From positions 17,035,894-17,099,893 of the forward strand of contig CM034240.1 in the NCBI GenBank assembly GCA_019916065.1: a stretch of DNA of 64,000 nt. The letters are read 5' to 3'. The notes beneath the pieces are model-generated. The model searched no databases. It was not told the DNA's origin and saw only the letters and a list, made by a program, of their open reading frames with translations. The stretch comes from Vitellaria paradoxa (taxonomy: Eukaryota; Streptophyta; Magnoliopsida; Ericales; Sapotaceae). Shown here piece by piece: positions 35,039-45,043 of the stretch (positions within the stretch are counted from its first letter, which is position 1; each line of letters starts with the position of its first letter). The translations under genes were made by a program, and so were the position numbers.

Positions 35039-35956
35039 CTAAGTCGCTATCTGCTCCAACTCTTCAAGTGACACACTTGGTTCTCCACACTGAAGGAGCA
35101 TCTCAAGTTCAGAGCTAAATCCATCATCAGAATATGAAGGAAGAGATTCTGCATCAGAACTCTGCAATGGTGGTGATAAGACCATGGTGGCAGCAGGTGT
35201 AACATGGTTCTCAAATGCATAGGTAGCAGTCGCAGTAGTAGGCATCACAGCAGATGCAGTTGCTGTCACACTACACGTTCTTTTTTGCTGCACACAATCA
35301 TCATTGTTAGTATTACCTTTCTTTCTCTTCTTGGTTTTTGAAGGTAATTTTTTCAGGCACTTCGTTTCATCAAATATTATTTTGCAAATGGCATATTCGA
35401 CTGATCCAGTGGCAGTGGCAGCGGATTGTGTTCTTCCGGCCAGTGTGTACTCGTGCATGATCCAATGTCCATGGATCATGCTGCTGCAAGTGGAGCTATC
35501 GCCCTGAAAAATAGGACCATCCTCTGGTACCACGAAGGTGAACATCTTCTTGTGGCCAATGAGATGACCATTAAGGTCAAAAATTTCATGCACTCCAGTT
35601 TCGCCATGCCACGTACCGCAACCAGCTTCTCTGCGAATACGTTTGTGCGAATCTTTGACCTTGTTTAATGTTGTAAGCACGAAGATGGTCTTCTCTATCA
35701 CCTTCACTCTGCTTTTATCCTTATCCCAGGCTCTGATCACCTGCCACGGATCATCGCCTTCCTCCTTCAAAACCTGCCAGGGTGCTCTGTTCTCCCCATA
35801 AATATTTCTCTCCACCAGTGGCAGTGGCTGCTGCTCTTGCAGACCAAGAACACCACCACCACCAGCACCCATCTCCATCTCCTTCCCCTTCTCCTTCTTC
35901 CACAGAAAGTCAACTATCAATTCTTCATCAGTCGGCGAAAAGCGAAACCAAGCCAT
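35039..35956 (-). CDS. NAC-domain transcription factor, 305 aa
   Basis: A single-exon minus-strand gene. From the chosen ATG (35956) the protein opens MAWFRFSPTDEELIVDFLWK, NAC subdomain A. Further NAC landmarks are NIYGENRAPWQVL, GCGTWHGETGVHEIFDLNGH (subdomain C region) and HWIMHEYTL (subdomain D). A basic stretch at the end of the domain (KTKKRKKG) could act as a nuclear signal. The C-terminal part is Thr/Ala/Ser-rich and ends in an acidic-hydrophobic stretch (LEMLLQCGEPSVSLEELEQI) suitable for activation. The frame extends 40 codons upstream to an ATG at 36076, but a TATA box at 36055-36062 lies between, so the downstream ATG is preferred. The NAC domain is divergent, with an acidic/Gly-rich insertion after subdomain A, so target and role cannot be stated. 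Confidence 0.85.
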   Translation of the reverse strand: MAWFRFSPTDEELIVDFLWKKEKGKEMEMGAGGGGVLGLQEQQPLPLVERNIYGENRAPWQVLKEEGDDPWQVIRAWDKDKSRVKVIEKTIFVLTTLNKVKDSHKRIRREAGCGTWHGETGVHEIFDLNGHLIGHKKMFTFVVPEDGPIFQGDSSTCSSMIHGHWIMHEYTLAGRTQSAATATGSVEYAICKIIFDETKCLKKLPSKTKKRKKGNTNNDDCVQQKRTCSVTATASAVMPTTATATYAFENHVTPAATMVLSPPLQSSDAESLPSYSDDGFSSELEMLLQCGEPSVSLEELEQIAT

Positions 35957-36054
35957 TCTCTCCCTCAAGCTCTCAAGATCTGGCCCTCTGTCTGTTTCTC
36001 TAGCTGGAACGTGGTAGCAAAGTAAGAAATCCAGCCTTCCAAAGGAGAGCGAAG

Positions 36055-36062
36055 TATTTATA
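36055..36062 (-). promoter_or_regulatory. TATA box of the NAC gene
   Basis: Minus-strand TATAAATA about 100 bp upstream of the chosen ATG, leaving a leader of roughly 70 nt. A second copy (36381-36388) occurs in the duplicated promoter segment further upstream. Confidence 0.55.
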
Positions 36063-36129
36063 ATCTCCAACGTCATTATTGATTCATCAATGTAGTAAGA
36101 TTTTTTTTGAAATTCTGTTTCTTTTTCAT

Positions 36130-36450
36130 GTTTTAGAAATCTCCAACGGCATTACTAATTCATCATTGTGGTAAGATTTTCTTTAAATTCTGTTGTTTTG
36201 ACGTTATGTTAAAAAAAAAAATCAAATAAAAGCTAATTAAATTTAAGTACTTTGCAATGCGAGATGCGAAACCACGCAATTTTCTCCCTCGCGCTCTCTC
36301 AATCTAGCGCTCTCAGTTTCTTGGGCGGGAACGTGGTAGCGAATTAGGAAATCCAACTTTCCTTCCAAAAGGAAGCAAAATATTTATAAATCTCCAACGG
36401 CAATGCTGATTCATCATTGTGGTAAGATTTTCTTGAAATTCCGTTTTGAC
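36130..36450 (-). repeat. Duplicated NAC promoter and start region
   Basis: 36266-36450 repeats 35941-36120: GCGAAACCACGCAATTTTCT against GCGAAACCAAGCCATTCTCT, then GAACGTGGTAGCGAATTAGG against GAACGTGGTAGCAAAGTAAG, the TATTTATA segment, and ATTCATCATTGTGGTAAGAT. A shorter third copy of the end lies at 36136-36190. In the upstream copy the start codon position is destroyed (CAT to CAAT on the plus strand). Confidence 0.7.
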
Positions 36451-36504
36451 CGTTTTTTATGTTTCTAAATTTTAAATAGTGATCCACGATGAGTAACAAT
36501 GTCA

Positions 36505-37620
36505 ACACTTAGTAGGTGTTTGTTTTGAGAGTAATTGAAGGTAAATTTTACCAAGTAATTTTTACCCTCCATTGTATCACTTTGAATGATGAAGTAACAA
36601 TTACTTTGGGTCAATCTCACATGAGAGTAAATTTTTTCTCTAGGAGGTGGTGGTTAACGGGAGATAATGAAAAAATTTTATTGTTTTCTTATTACCTCGT
36701 AAAATATCTCATTATCTCGTAATGTATTTCTTTACTCTCGTGTAAAATATTAAGTAATATTCTCTTATAAATAATTACAATAAATATTATAAAATAATAA
36801 TTTTCATAATCAAAATAAAATTAATTAATTATTAAATTATTTTATCAAAATAATATTTAATAAATAATAGTTTATTATTAAAATAATTTATTTTATTTTA
36901 TCAAAATAATACTACTGAAATATTAATTTATGACTAAAATTATTTATTTTGTCAAATTAAAATTAATGTCTAATAAATAATAATGACTTATTAAAATAAT
37001 TTTATTTTATTAAAATATTTTATTAAATAAAAATTATGTCTCAAAAATAATAATTTATTAGATTATGTATTGTATTAATATAATTTATTAAAATCAATAA
37101 TTTATTTAAATAAACTAAAATTATTTTTTTATTAAATTATATTATCAAATTATTTTTTATTAAATTATATTATCAAATTATTTTTAATATATAATAATTC
37201 ACTGTTAAAATTAATTACTATTAAAATATTAATCTATGATAAAATTATTTTTTCAAATTAATATTTTTATTTAAAATTATATATTTTAATAATATGTTTT
37301 TTTATTAAAATTAATTATTATTAAAATAACAATAATTATGATCATTTATATTATTATAATATTTTATTAAAATTAAATATTAACTTTTATCTTTGGTCAA
37401 TTTATTTTCATTTCAAAAACAATTAACTTTTACCCTTTTAAAACTTTTAGCATTTCAAACATAATATAATTATTATCGATTAATATTTATTCTCTCATTT
37501 TCAAACATAAATTTCATAAACTTGTTGTCCTAGTATCCATTAGTAGAATAACAATTACCTCTGTAATCTTTTACCCTCAAAATTTTCATTCCATATCAAA
37601 CATGTTCTTTAATAGAAATT
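36505..37620. mobile_element. Candidate large AT-rich MITE or decayed DNA transposon
   Basis: The left end (GTGTTTGTTTTGAGAGTAAT, then GAAGGTAAA) and the reverse complement of the right end (CATGTTTGATATGGAATGAA, then TGAGGGTAAA) are loosely similar. The interior is almost pure A/T with no coding capacity. No target duplication was found, so this is weakly supported. Confidence 0.3.
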
Positions 37621-38900
37621 TTTATTTTTTATTTTTTTTAGAATGAGTATTTAAATAATAATTTTCTAATATCATATTTTCAAGATAATAAAATTTTCAA
37701 CTAAAGATATAATTCGTATTCATTTTACACAAATGATATCCAATATTTAATAATCAACTTAAATCCATCTAACTTAAAATTAATAGTTTTCTCAATTAAA
37801 TTTTGATGGATGATTATATGTTACTAGAAATTTGTCAAATATGTTGAGTTTAAAAATCTAACAAGTATTGGAATGTTAGTTATCAACATTAGATCCCAAA
37901 GAAATGTTAACTTTATAAGTGTTCGATTTGTTTTCTAAATATATTTACTTTGACTCAGTAAAATTATTCACTTCTTCCTCAATATTGTTCACTTCATAGC
38001 ATGCAAAATTCATTTTCTTTTACAAACTATTCAATTTAGTCCATAAAATTTTTCCCATGGCTGCATAAATTGCCCTCCATTGAAATTGTTCACTTGGGTA
38101 TATAATGTGAACAATTTTATGGACAATTTTTAAGTCAACAAGTGAACAATTTTATTAATGGATGTAAAAAATTGTAAGAAAAGATGTTACCAATATTAAG
38201 GAAGAATGCTACTTTGATATCATATTTGTGTTTAAAATTGTTCACCTTCCTCAAAATCTTTCACATTTTTCCTTAAATTTGTTTACCTTAATTATAACAA
38301 AATTGTTGCTCACCTCATATTCCTTAAATTTGTACACCTATCATCGTACTATTGTTCACATTCATTATACAATTATATACCTTAAGAATATATTTGCACA
38401 CTTGAAGAATAGCAAGAAAGTAAGTTCGTGGTGGGCTTGTTTCGTTTCCATTACAACTCAATTAAGAAAAATTTTATCCATAACTATCCTAATATCATTG
38501 ACAAATTAAATTCCCTGTTTAATTTCCAACACACTTAAATAATCAAGTTAAATAACTTTTTACTTGATTTTGAATACGCGTCAAATAATAATATTTAATC
38601 ATCAATTTTTTTTTGGAGCTTTTTAATATTCGAAAATATTTTTTTTCTTCTTCCTTTGCAAATTCATGTTTTAAAATAATAATAAATTAGAGAATTCGGA
38701 GTTGAATTATGTGCAAGATATATAGCCAGTGTATATTTTTCCAAAAAAAGCAAACATGAGCAAAGGGCTAGATCAAGCGACAAAGACTTAACATCCCTAC
38801 ATTCATGTACTTTGTTTGAGGTAGAGGTCTCCTCATATATATTTCAGATTTTTGCCATTGCAAAAAAATAAAATAAAATAAAATGGGCATACCTAAAAAT
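37620..38900. other. AT-rich intergenic stretch with recurrent TTGTTCAC motifs
   Basis: No gene. The motif ATTGTTCAC and its complement GTGAACAAT recur several times between 37960 and 38360, suggesting decayed short repeats. Confidence 0.4.
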
Positions 38901-38915
38901 AAGGATAGCAGCAAC

Positions 38916-39109
38916 TGTCCCTTGGATTAGCCCGAGTAGCCTGTCAGTATGCTCTCCACAGAGATAACACGGATTCGATTCTTGACTCAAGCAGGATATG
39001 CGTGAAGGGTAGCGTACATATCTCCGATTTACCTATTGGTTACGCGGTTCGTTGAGAACTGTAATAAACTGATAAGAGTTCTGGGTTACCAAAAAAAAAA
39101 AAAAAAAAG
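38916..39109 (+). mobile_element. tRNA-derived SINE with target duplication
   Basis: 194 bp with A-box-like TAGCCTGTCAGTA, B-box-like ACACGGATTCGATTC, an Au-SINE-like body and an 18-base A tail (39091-39108). Flanks AGGATAGCAGCAAC (38902-38915) and AGGATAGTAGCAGCAAC (39110-39126) form an imperfect target duplication. Confidence 0.75.
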
Positions 39110-39229
39110 AGGATAGTAGCAGCAACGTACTACTTGTGAAGTGTTAAGTCAGCATATACTGAGAATTTTCTGAGTAAATCTCACTGAATTCACCAACCCA
39201 AACCCAAACCAGACCAAACCAAACATTTC

Positions 39230-40345
39230 CTACTAGGTGGGGTCAGTTATATGAATTTGATGACGCCAATCAAATCTGTTTAGGGCTATATTCTCCGTTA
39301 AATCCAAGTGAGCAAGGTAATGTTTAATAGTTTATTTCCAACTTCTCTTAGGTCTTCCTCTTCCTTTCCTACTCCTGGCAATCTCCATACTTTCGCACCT
39401 TCTAACAAGTGTATCCGTTGGACGCTTTTTAATATGGTCGAACCATCTTAATCGATTTTCTCTCATTTTATCTTCAATCGGTGATATTTCTACTTTGTCC
39501 CTAATCTCCTCGTTCTTAATCCTATCTCTCCTTATAATCCCGCACATCCATCTTAGCATTCTCATCTCCGCAACTGCCATTTTCTGAATATAATTATGTT
39601 TTATTGTCCAACACTCTGATCCATATAGTAACGCTGGTCTTACTGCCACCTTATAATACTTTCTTTTCACCTTGAGGGAGATTTTTCGATCGCACAAGAC
39701 CCCCGAAGCACCCCTCCATTTGGTCCATCCTGCCTGAATCTTGTGACTTACATCAGTATTAATCCCTACATCTTGTTGCACCATAGATCCGAGGTACCTA
39801 AAGTTTTCTTTCTTTACAATTTTTTGTGTGCCTAAACTTATTTTTATGCTATCAGTTACTCTATTTTGACTAAACTTGCATTCTATATATTCCGTTTTGC
39901 ATCAGCTTAGCCTAAACCCTTTTATCTCTAATGTTTCCCGTCACAATTCTAGCTTAGCATACACTCATTCTCTCGTCTCATCTACTAAAACAATATCATC
40001 TGCAAATAGCATACACCACGGCACCTCATCCTGAATATGTCTTGTAATCTCATCCATAACTAAAACAAACAAGTACAGGTTCAACGCTGAGCTTTCGTGT
40101 AGACCAATCGTGATAAGAAATTCTTTAATCTCTCCACCAGTCGTCTGTATAAATGTCATAACTCTATCATACATGTCCTTTATCACCTCAATGTATACGA
40201 TACACGCTCATTTCTTTTCTAATACTCTCCATAGAATCTCCCTAGGAACCCGGTCATAGACTTTCTCTAAATTAATGAATACCGTATGTAAATTTTTTTG
40301 ACATTCTCTATATTGTTTCATTAACCTCCTCAAGAGAAAGATAGC
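39230..40345 (-). pseudogene. 5'-truncated RTE-clade LINE (RT palm to C-terminus)
   Basis: Minus-strand order: FINLEKVYDRVPREILW (RT motif with the usual catalytic Asp read as Asn), IKDMYDRVMTFIQTTGGEIK, GLHESSALNLYLF, CMLFADDIVLVDETRE (FADD box intact), then YLGSMVQQD and a 150-codon tail (39332-39784: LLYGSECWTIK, MLRWMCGIIRRDRIKNEEIR, RLRWFDHIKKRP). These are typical of RTE-type LINEs. There are stops after KK (about 40205), in the segment near 39910-39940 and elsewhere. Confidence 0.82.
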
Positions 40346-41347
40346 CTGATCCACAAAAAAAAAAAAAAAAAAAAAGTCTCATTGAACGAGTGGCTTGATC
40401 CAAGTAAATATGTATACACATGCTATATCTGAATGAATCACTACAAATTATAATGACACTAGCACCAAGAAAACAGACGTTACATACTTCTCCGAGAGAG
40501 AGAGAGAGAGTTACAAAAAGAATAAGCTAGAACATCATTAAAAATGTATTTTTGAATATTAAGATTGCAAAATCAATGGCAAAATGGGGTTTTCCCAAAA
40601 TACAAAGAGCACCATTTTCCAACTAAAAAGGAGTTCTTTACTTTCTCTTTTCTGTCCCAATTGTGAGGAGCTCAAACTTACGAAGAGAATCATAGCTTGG
40701 TTTGAAGGGCGTAGCATGGGAGAAGTCCGTCATCTTGGGTTCATATTCAGATTGGATCCTTTGGCTGGTCAATGGTTGGCCACTGCCCGAGGCCAACCTG
40801 CCTGATAGACCATCAATGTGATCAGAAGAGCTTGGCTTATTGCTTGAAATGGCAGCCCTGTTTGATGTGTTGCTGGGAAGAAATGCGGCCTCTTCCAGTA
40901 TCAGGTTGCTGATAAAGATGCATTTGATATTCATTCATTAGCACACATCCCGCGTAAGAACTTGGCATTGCAGATTCTGAATCTCAGTTATGCACCAGTC
41001 AATGCCGTTGAAAAACACCATCAACAAACAACATTCCCAGTCCAATGAATAGCTTGAGATTTGCATCCACTTCATCCCCAAAAAACCTTAAGCATTTCCG
41101 CACTTCAAGAATGGTACAATCAGAGAACAATTGATTATAATTGATACAGGATGACCAAATACCCACTGAAGCTTACATTGAGTTATCATTAAACAAAATG
41201 GAAACTAATTTATGTCTTCTAAACAAATGGATGAAAATCCATAGCAATTTAAACAATATTTCACCCCTGATCAACTCAACCACAGGCAAGAGCCTCTCCT
41301 TACAGATATATCATGCCCTCTGTTCTTGACTGTTGCTGTTGAACAAG

Positions 41348-43271
41348 TGATGCAGCGGTGGAGCGTTGATGAGATATCGTTCTCGAGTACGACAAGTTGC
41401 TCTTGAACTCACAAGAACATGGTCTTGAATTACAAGAACCAAACAAAAACACAAAGTTCTTAACTAAACATATTGAATAAATTGAATTGAATTGAATCCT
41501 AAAAGTGTTTTCAAAAGGGTCATATTTACAAGGAAAACTAATCATGAATCTAATCCTAATTAGGATAAGTTTTCTAAGAGTCTTTCTTTCCAATCCAAAT
41601 TCTATTCAGATTACAAATATCCTTTGGCTCAAAGACAACTAATAAAATCTAATCCTAATTAAAATAGACATAAAACAAATTTAAAAAAAACTAGGAAAAC
41701 TAATCCAAAATAAACTAAGAAAATATCAAATCTGTCCTACATCAATTCTCCTTCTCTTAAAAATAACTCGTGCTCGAGTTATCTAAGGAAAGATAATAAA
41801 AATAAAAATTTGGAGGAAAAAAATTTAGAGGACTACATGAGTAAGTACCTTCAATGCCATTTCTGTTGCTAACAAAAGGATGTATAATTCCAGCCTGAGA
41901 ATAATCTTCATCTTTAAATGCGATAGAGCTCTAATTTTGTTTTTTGTGATCAATTCTTCAAGTAATTCTTCATGATTGAAAAATTCAATCACATCAACCC
42001 ATACTTTCTTAGCAAATTTTAACGCACTTTCAACTTTAATTTCCAATGCTTGATGATTAATGAAACCAATTTCTTTACCATCGAATAAATCTAAGTTGTA
42101 ATGCTCATCACCAAAAAGATCAATGACTTCTAATGTTGTAGGATTTTTAATATGCTCATCTTGAAATATTGTGGGATTTTTAATCTCCTCCTCTTGAAGA
42201 TCAATTATAATTTTATTTTATTCCAAAAATAGTTGATCTAAATTATAACTATTTTCAAAAATAGTATCCACAAAAATAGAAATCTCTTTTACCTTAATAA
42301 CTTGTTTAAGCTTGTCACAATTTGTCGTTGAAGACTCGACATTTATCTCTTCTTTCTTAGTTTTCTTAATGCCTTAAACTTCTTCACTTAGAGGTATTCC
42401 TTCATCTATATGAACAATTACAGTTGGATAAGTATCCTCTTCAAGTTTAAAATGTCCATCAAAAGACGAGAGATCCATCTTCATTCAAAATGAATCATTA
42501 TTGTTGTGTCTTCTTTGAATAGGGGCTACTTGAATGGGAGTTTCATCTTCATAGTTGAAATTATCATCCACCGGGTTCTGCCCTGGGTTATAATTGAATT
42601 ATCTCGTGGGTAGTCGTATAACATTTTGAACTCGTGGAGCCCTAAGGGCTACAGCTCAACTAGGGCAGCCATATTGTTGAGATTTATACGATTGAGTATC
42701 GCTGCAATTTCATCTAGACGTCGAGTTTGAGCATCCATACGTTGCTCCAATCTTTGGTGTGCAACCCAAAGGTTCTCCAAACTACGATCATCGTTGTTTG
42801 GGCCCTCCATTGAATAGTGAGCACAAGGAGAAACCTTGCATATACTCAATGGGAAAGAGGAAAACCAGGCAAGACAAATTTACTCTGATACCACTTGACA
42901 CAGCGGCGGGGTGTTGACGAGATAGCGTTCCCGAGTACGACAGGTTACTCTTGAATTCACAAGAACATGGACTTGAATCACAAGAACCAAATAAGAACAC
43001 AAAATTCTTAACTAAACATATTGAATAATTAAATTGAATAACTTGAATGAAAAGTGTCTACAAAGGTCTCTATTTAAAGGGAAAATTAATAATAAATTTA
43101 ATCCTAATTAAAATAGGAATAAAACAAAATCAAAAGAAAATGGGAAAACTAATCCCAAAAAAATTAGGAATTATCAATTTGATATTTCCTAATTAAAATA
43201 AGAATAAAATAAAATCCAAAATAAACAAAGAAAACTAAGAAATTAGGAAATATCAAATCTATTCCACATCA
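41348..43271 (-). mobile_element. Non-autonomous LTR retroelement, 1.9 kb
   Basis: LTRs at 41348-41744 and 42896-43271 start TGATGCAGCGGTGGAG and TGACACAGCGGCGGGG and end ACATCA. The target duplication ACAAG is at 41343-41347 and 43272-43276. The primer-binding site inside the right LTR and a purine tract (minus-strand AAGAGAAGGAGAAT, at about 41745) next to the left LTR set the direction. The interior starts with a short Ty3/gypsy gag-like frame (MEGPNNDDRSLENLWVAHQR, 42809 downward) and MKMDLSSFDGHF. It then continues as a mostly open Glu/Lys-rich frame (about 42480-41825) with two stops that I do not recognise. No protease, RT or integrase. The size suits a TRIM/SMART-like parasite of a gypsy element. 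Confidence 0.8.
42884..42893 (-). promoter_or_regulatory. Primer-binding site of the 41.3 kb LTR element
   Basis: The minus strand reads TGGTATCAGA, complementary to the 3' end of initiator tRNA-Met, two bases from the end of the 5' LTR. Confidence 0.8.
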
Positions 43272-43342
43272 ACAAGTTCATGTTTTGGCCACCTGACAAA
43301 ATGGTGAATATTCACCTGAATATTTTTAATACCTGTTGGATC

Positions 43343-43468
43343 GCCCCCGCAGCCCTGAGGCACTAGTTGGTGGGTTTGCTCCCACACAACTAGTCACTGG
43401 TTCGAATCCGCTCTGAATATAATAGCTGGGAGTACTACCATACTTTTCAGCTTCAAAAAAAAAAAAAT
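43343..43468 (+). mobile_element. Short tRNA-derived SINE with target duplication
   Basis: 126 bp with B box GGTTCGAATCC, an upstream A-box-like GGCACTAGTTGGTGGG region and an A tail (43455-43467). Flanking CCTGTTGGATC (43332-43342) and CCTGCTGGATC (43469-43479) form the duplication with one mismatch. Absent from block A. Confidence 0.75.
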
Positions 43469-43876
43469 CCTGCTGGATCAGCACCAATATATCTGATAGA
43501 TATTAACTTCAATTCCTTTTCAAGTATCAATTGTTTCGTTTAAAATTCTGCCAAAAATTCCATCTAATTTGGCTGACATATGAACTGTGCTAGCACCTAC
43601 AAATAAATATTTTCATCAAAGATTTCAGATTAGCAGTGAGGATAGGCTTTTTTTACAGAGGAATACAATAAACTAATTGCACCAACTTTTTTTTTTTGGT
43701 AATTACTAATTGCACCAACTTCGTTAAATGACCGGGTAAATTAACATCTGAAAACTTTTAAGTTGTTGCTAAAGCAATGCATTTCAGTTCAAGAGTGGGT
43801 TTATCACCAAAAATGCTAGAAACGGCCACCACACGAAAAAAAGTTGGTTCCAAATAAAAAATCCACTTCATATTGC

Positions 43877-44234
43877 GTTTGGTTACAAAAAAGCTTCTAG
43901 CTTTTTTTGTAGCTTTTTTTTCACCATTTTTTTTTTCAGAAATTATAACTTTTAAGCATGCTAATTGTATTCGTTAAAAAAAATTGAAAAATTCATGTCC
44001 ATTAGGGTAGAAGCTAGAAAAAATAAAAAATAATAATTTTTTCCTCACCTTTTTCCCCAAACGGATAACTTTTACTTAAACGGACGTGAATTTTCAAACA
44101 TATATGTATATATATATATTTTATGAATGCGATTAACACACCTAAAACCTACAACTTTTTAAAAAATTAAATTTTGGTGAAAAAAAAAGCTATATAAAAC
44201 AAAAAAAAGCTAGACCAAGTTTTGTAGCCAAACG
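43877..44234. mobile_element. MITE with CGTTTGGYTACAAAA ends
   Basis: The left end CGTTTGGTTACAAAAAAGCT matches the reverse complement of the right end, CGTTTGGCTACAAAACTTGG. The interior is T/A-rich with an (AT)n run near 44106-44119. Block A lacks it but differs around the junction, so the target duplication is not clear. Confidence 0.6.
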
Positions 44235-44270
44235 AATGTGGGGAAATTTCCAAGAGTTGATATGACTTAA

Positions 44271-44544
44271 GGTCCGTTTGGCGCAGCAAAAATCAACGAA
44301 AAACAGCGAAAAATGTAATTGAGAGAAACTTTTAGTGTTTGGTGCACATATTTCAAACTGTATTTTTTGAAGATGAACAGTAGAATTCCCATTCTGACGG
44401 ATTGAATTTCCGTTAGAACAGATTAAAAATTTTGTATCAGCCATGACTGAGAGAGGGGGCAGAGAGAGAGAGAGTTCAATTCTTTTGAAGTATTCTGCAT
44501 GTGATCAATTGATGGATTGACGTGAAGAATCAATCTTACAAGCC

Positions 44545-44590
<46 letters not shown>

Positions 44591-45043
44591 CAAGCAGCTA
44601 CTGTATAGTGTTTTAGTCGATTAGTAGCTCACGAATATCTAACCATTACGCGTGACGTGGCTGTCACTTGCTTCAGTCGATTATTCCCACTGCGTGACAC
44701 TCGTCCAAACGACACTTAACTTAACGTCGGGATGGTTTTCAATAGAACTGGGCAGGAAAAAAAAAAGACAAAGTGTTTAAATGATTTCTACAATTCGTCA
44801 GAACAACTCTAGAAAAATTAGACACAGTGCGTGTCATTCTGTAGCTTGTGAGTTCATGATGAGGATAGTCAAAAAAATTTTTGTCATTCGATTAACTAAA
44901 TTCCAGTTATCGACTTTTTTTTTTTTTAAAATGTATTGGACTTTTTTCAAACTTCGAAAAGGTAACGATGTGTAAAAATGTAATAGAGATTTTTAAAAGA
45001 TTTTCAGAGATTTTCACCAAATTTTGTTACGCCTAACAGGCCC
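44271..45043. mobile_element. PIF/Harbinger-like MITE, 773 bp, with empty site in block A
   Basis: Ends are GGTCCGTTTGGCGCAGCAAA and, reverse-complemented from the right, GGGCCTGTTAGGCGTAACAA. Borders carry TTAA (44267-44270 and 45044-45047), while block A at about 18036-18050 reads GACTTAATATC with one TTAA and no insertion. The interior has a 45-base T run (44546-44590) and inverted-repeat arms. A related stretch lies in the MULE intron at 24930-25140. Confidence 0.7.

Noticed and set aside
35957..36076. 40-codon N-terminal extension of the NAC protein
   Set aside because: The TATA box at 36055-36062 lies inside it and the NAC domain starts at the ATG at 35956.
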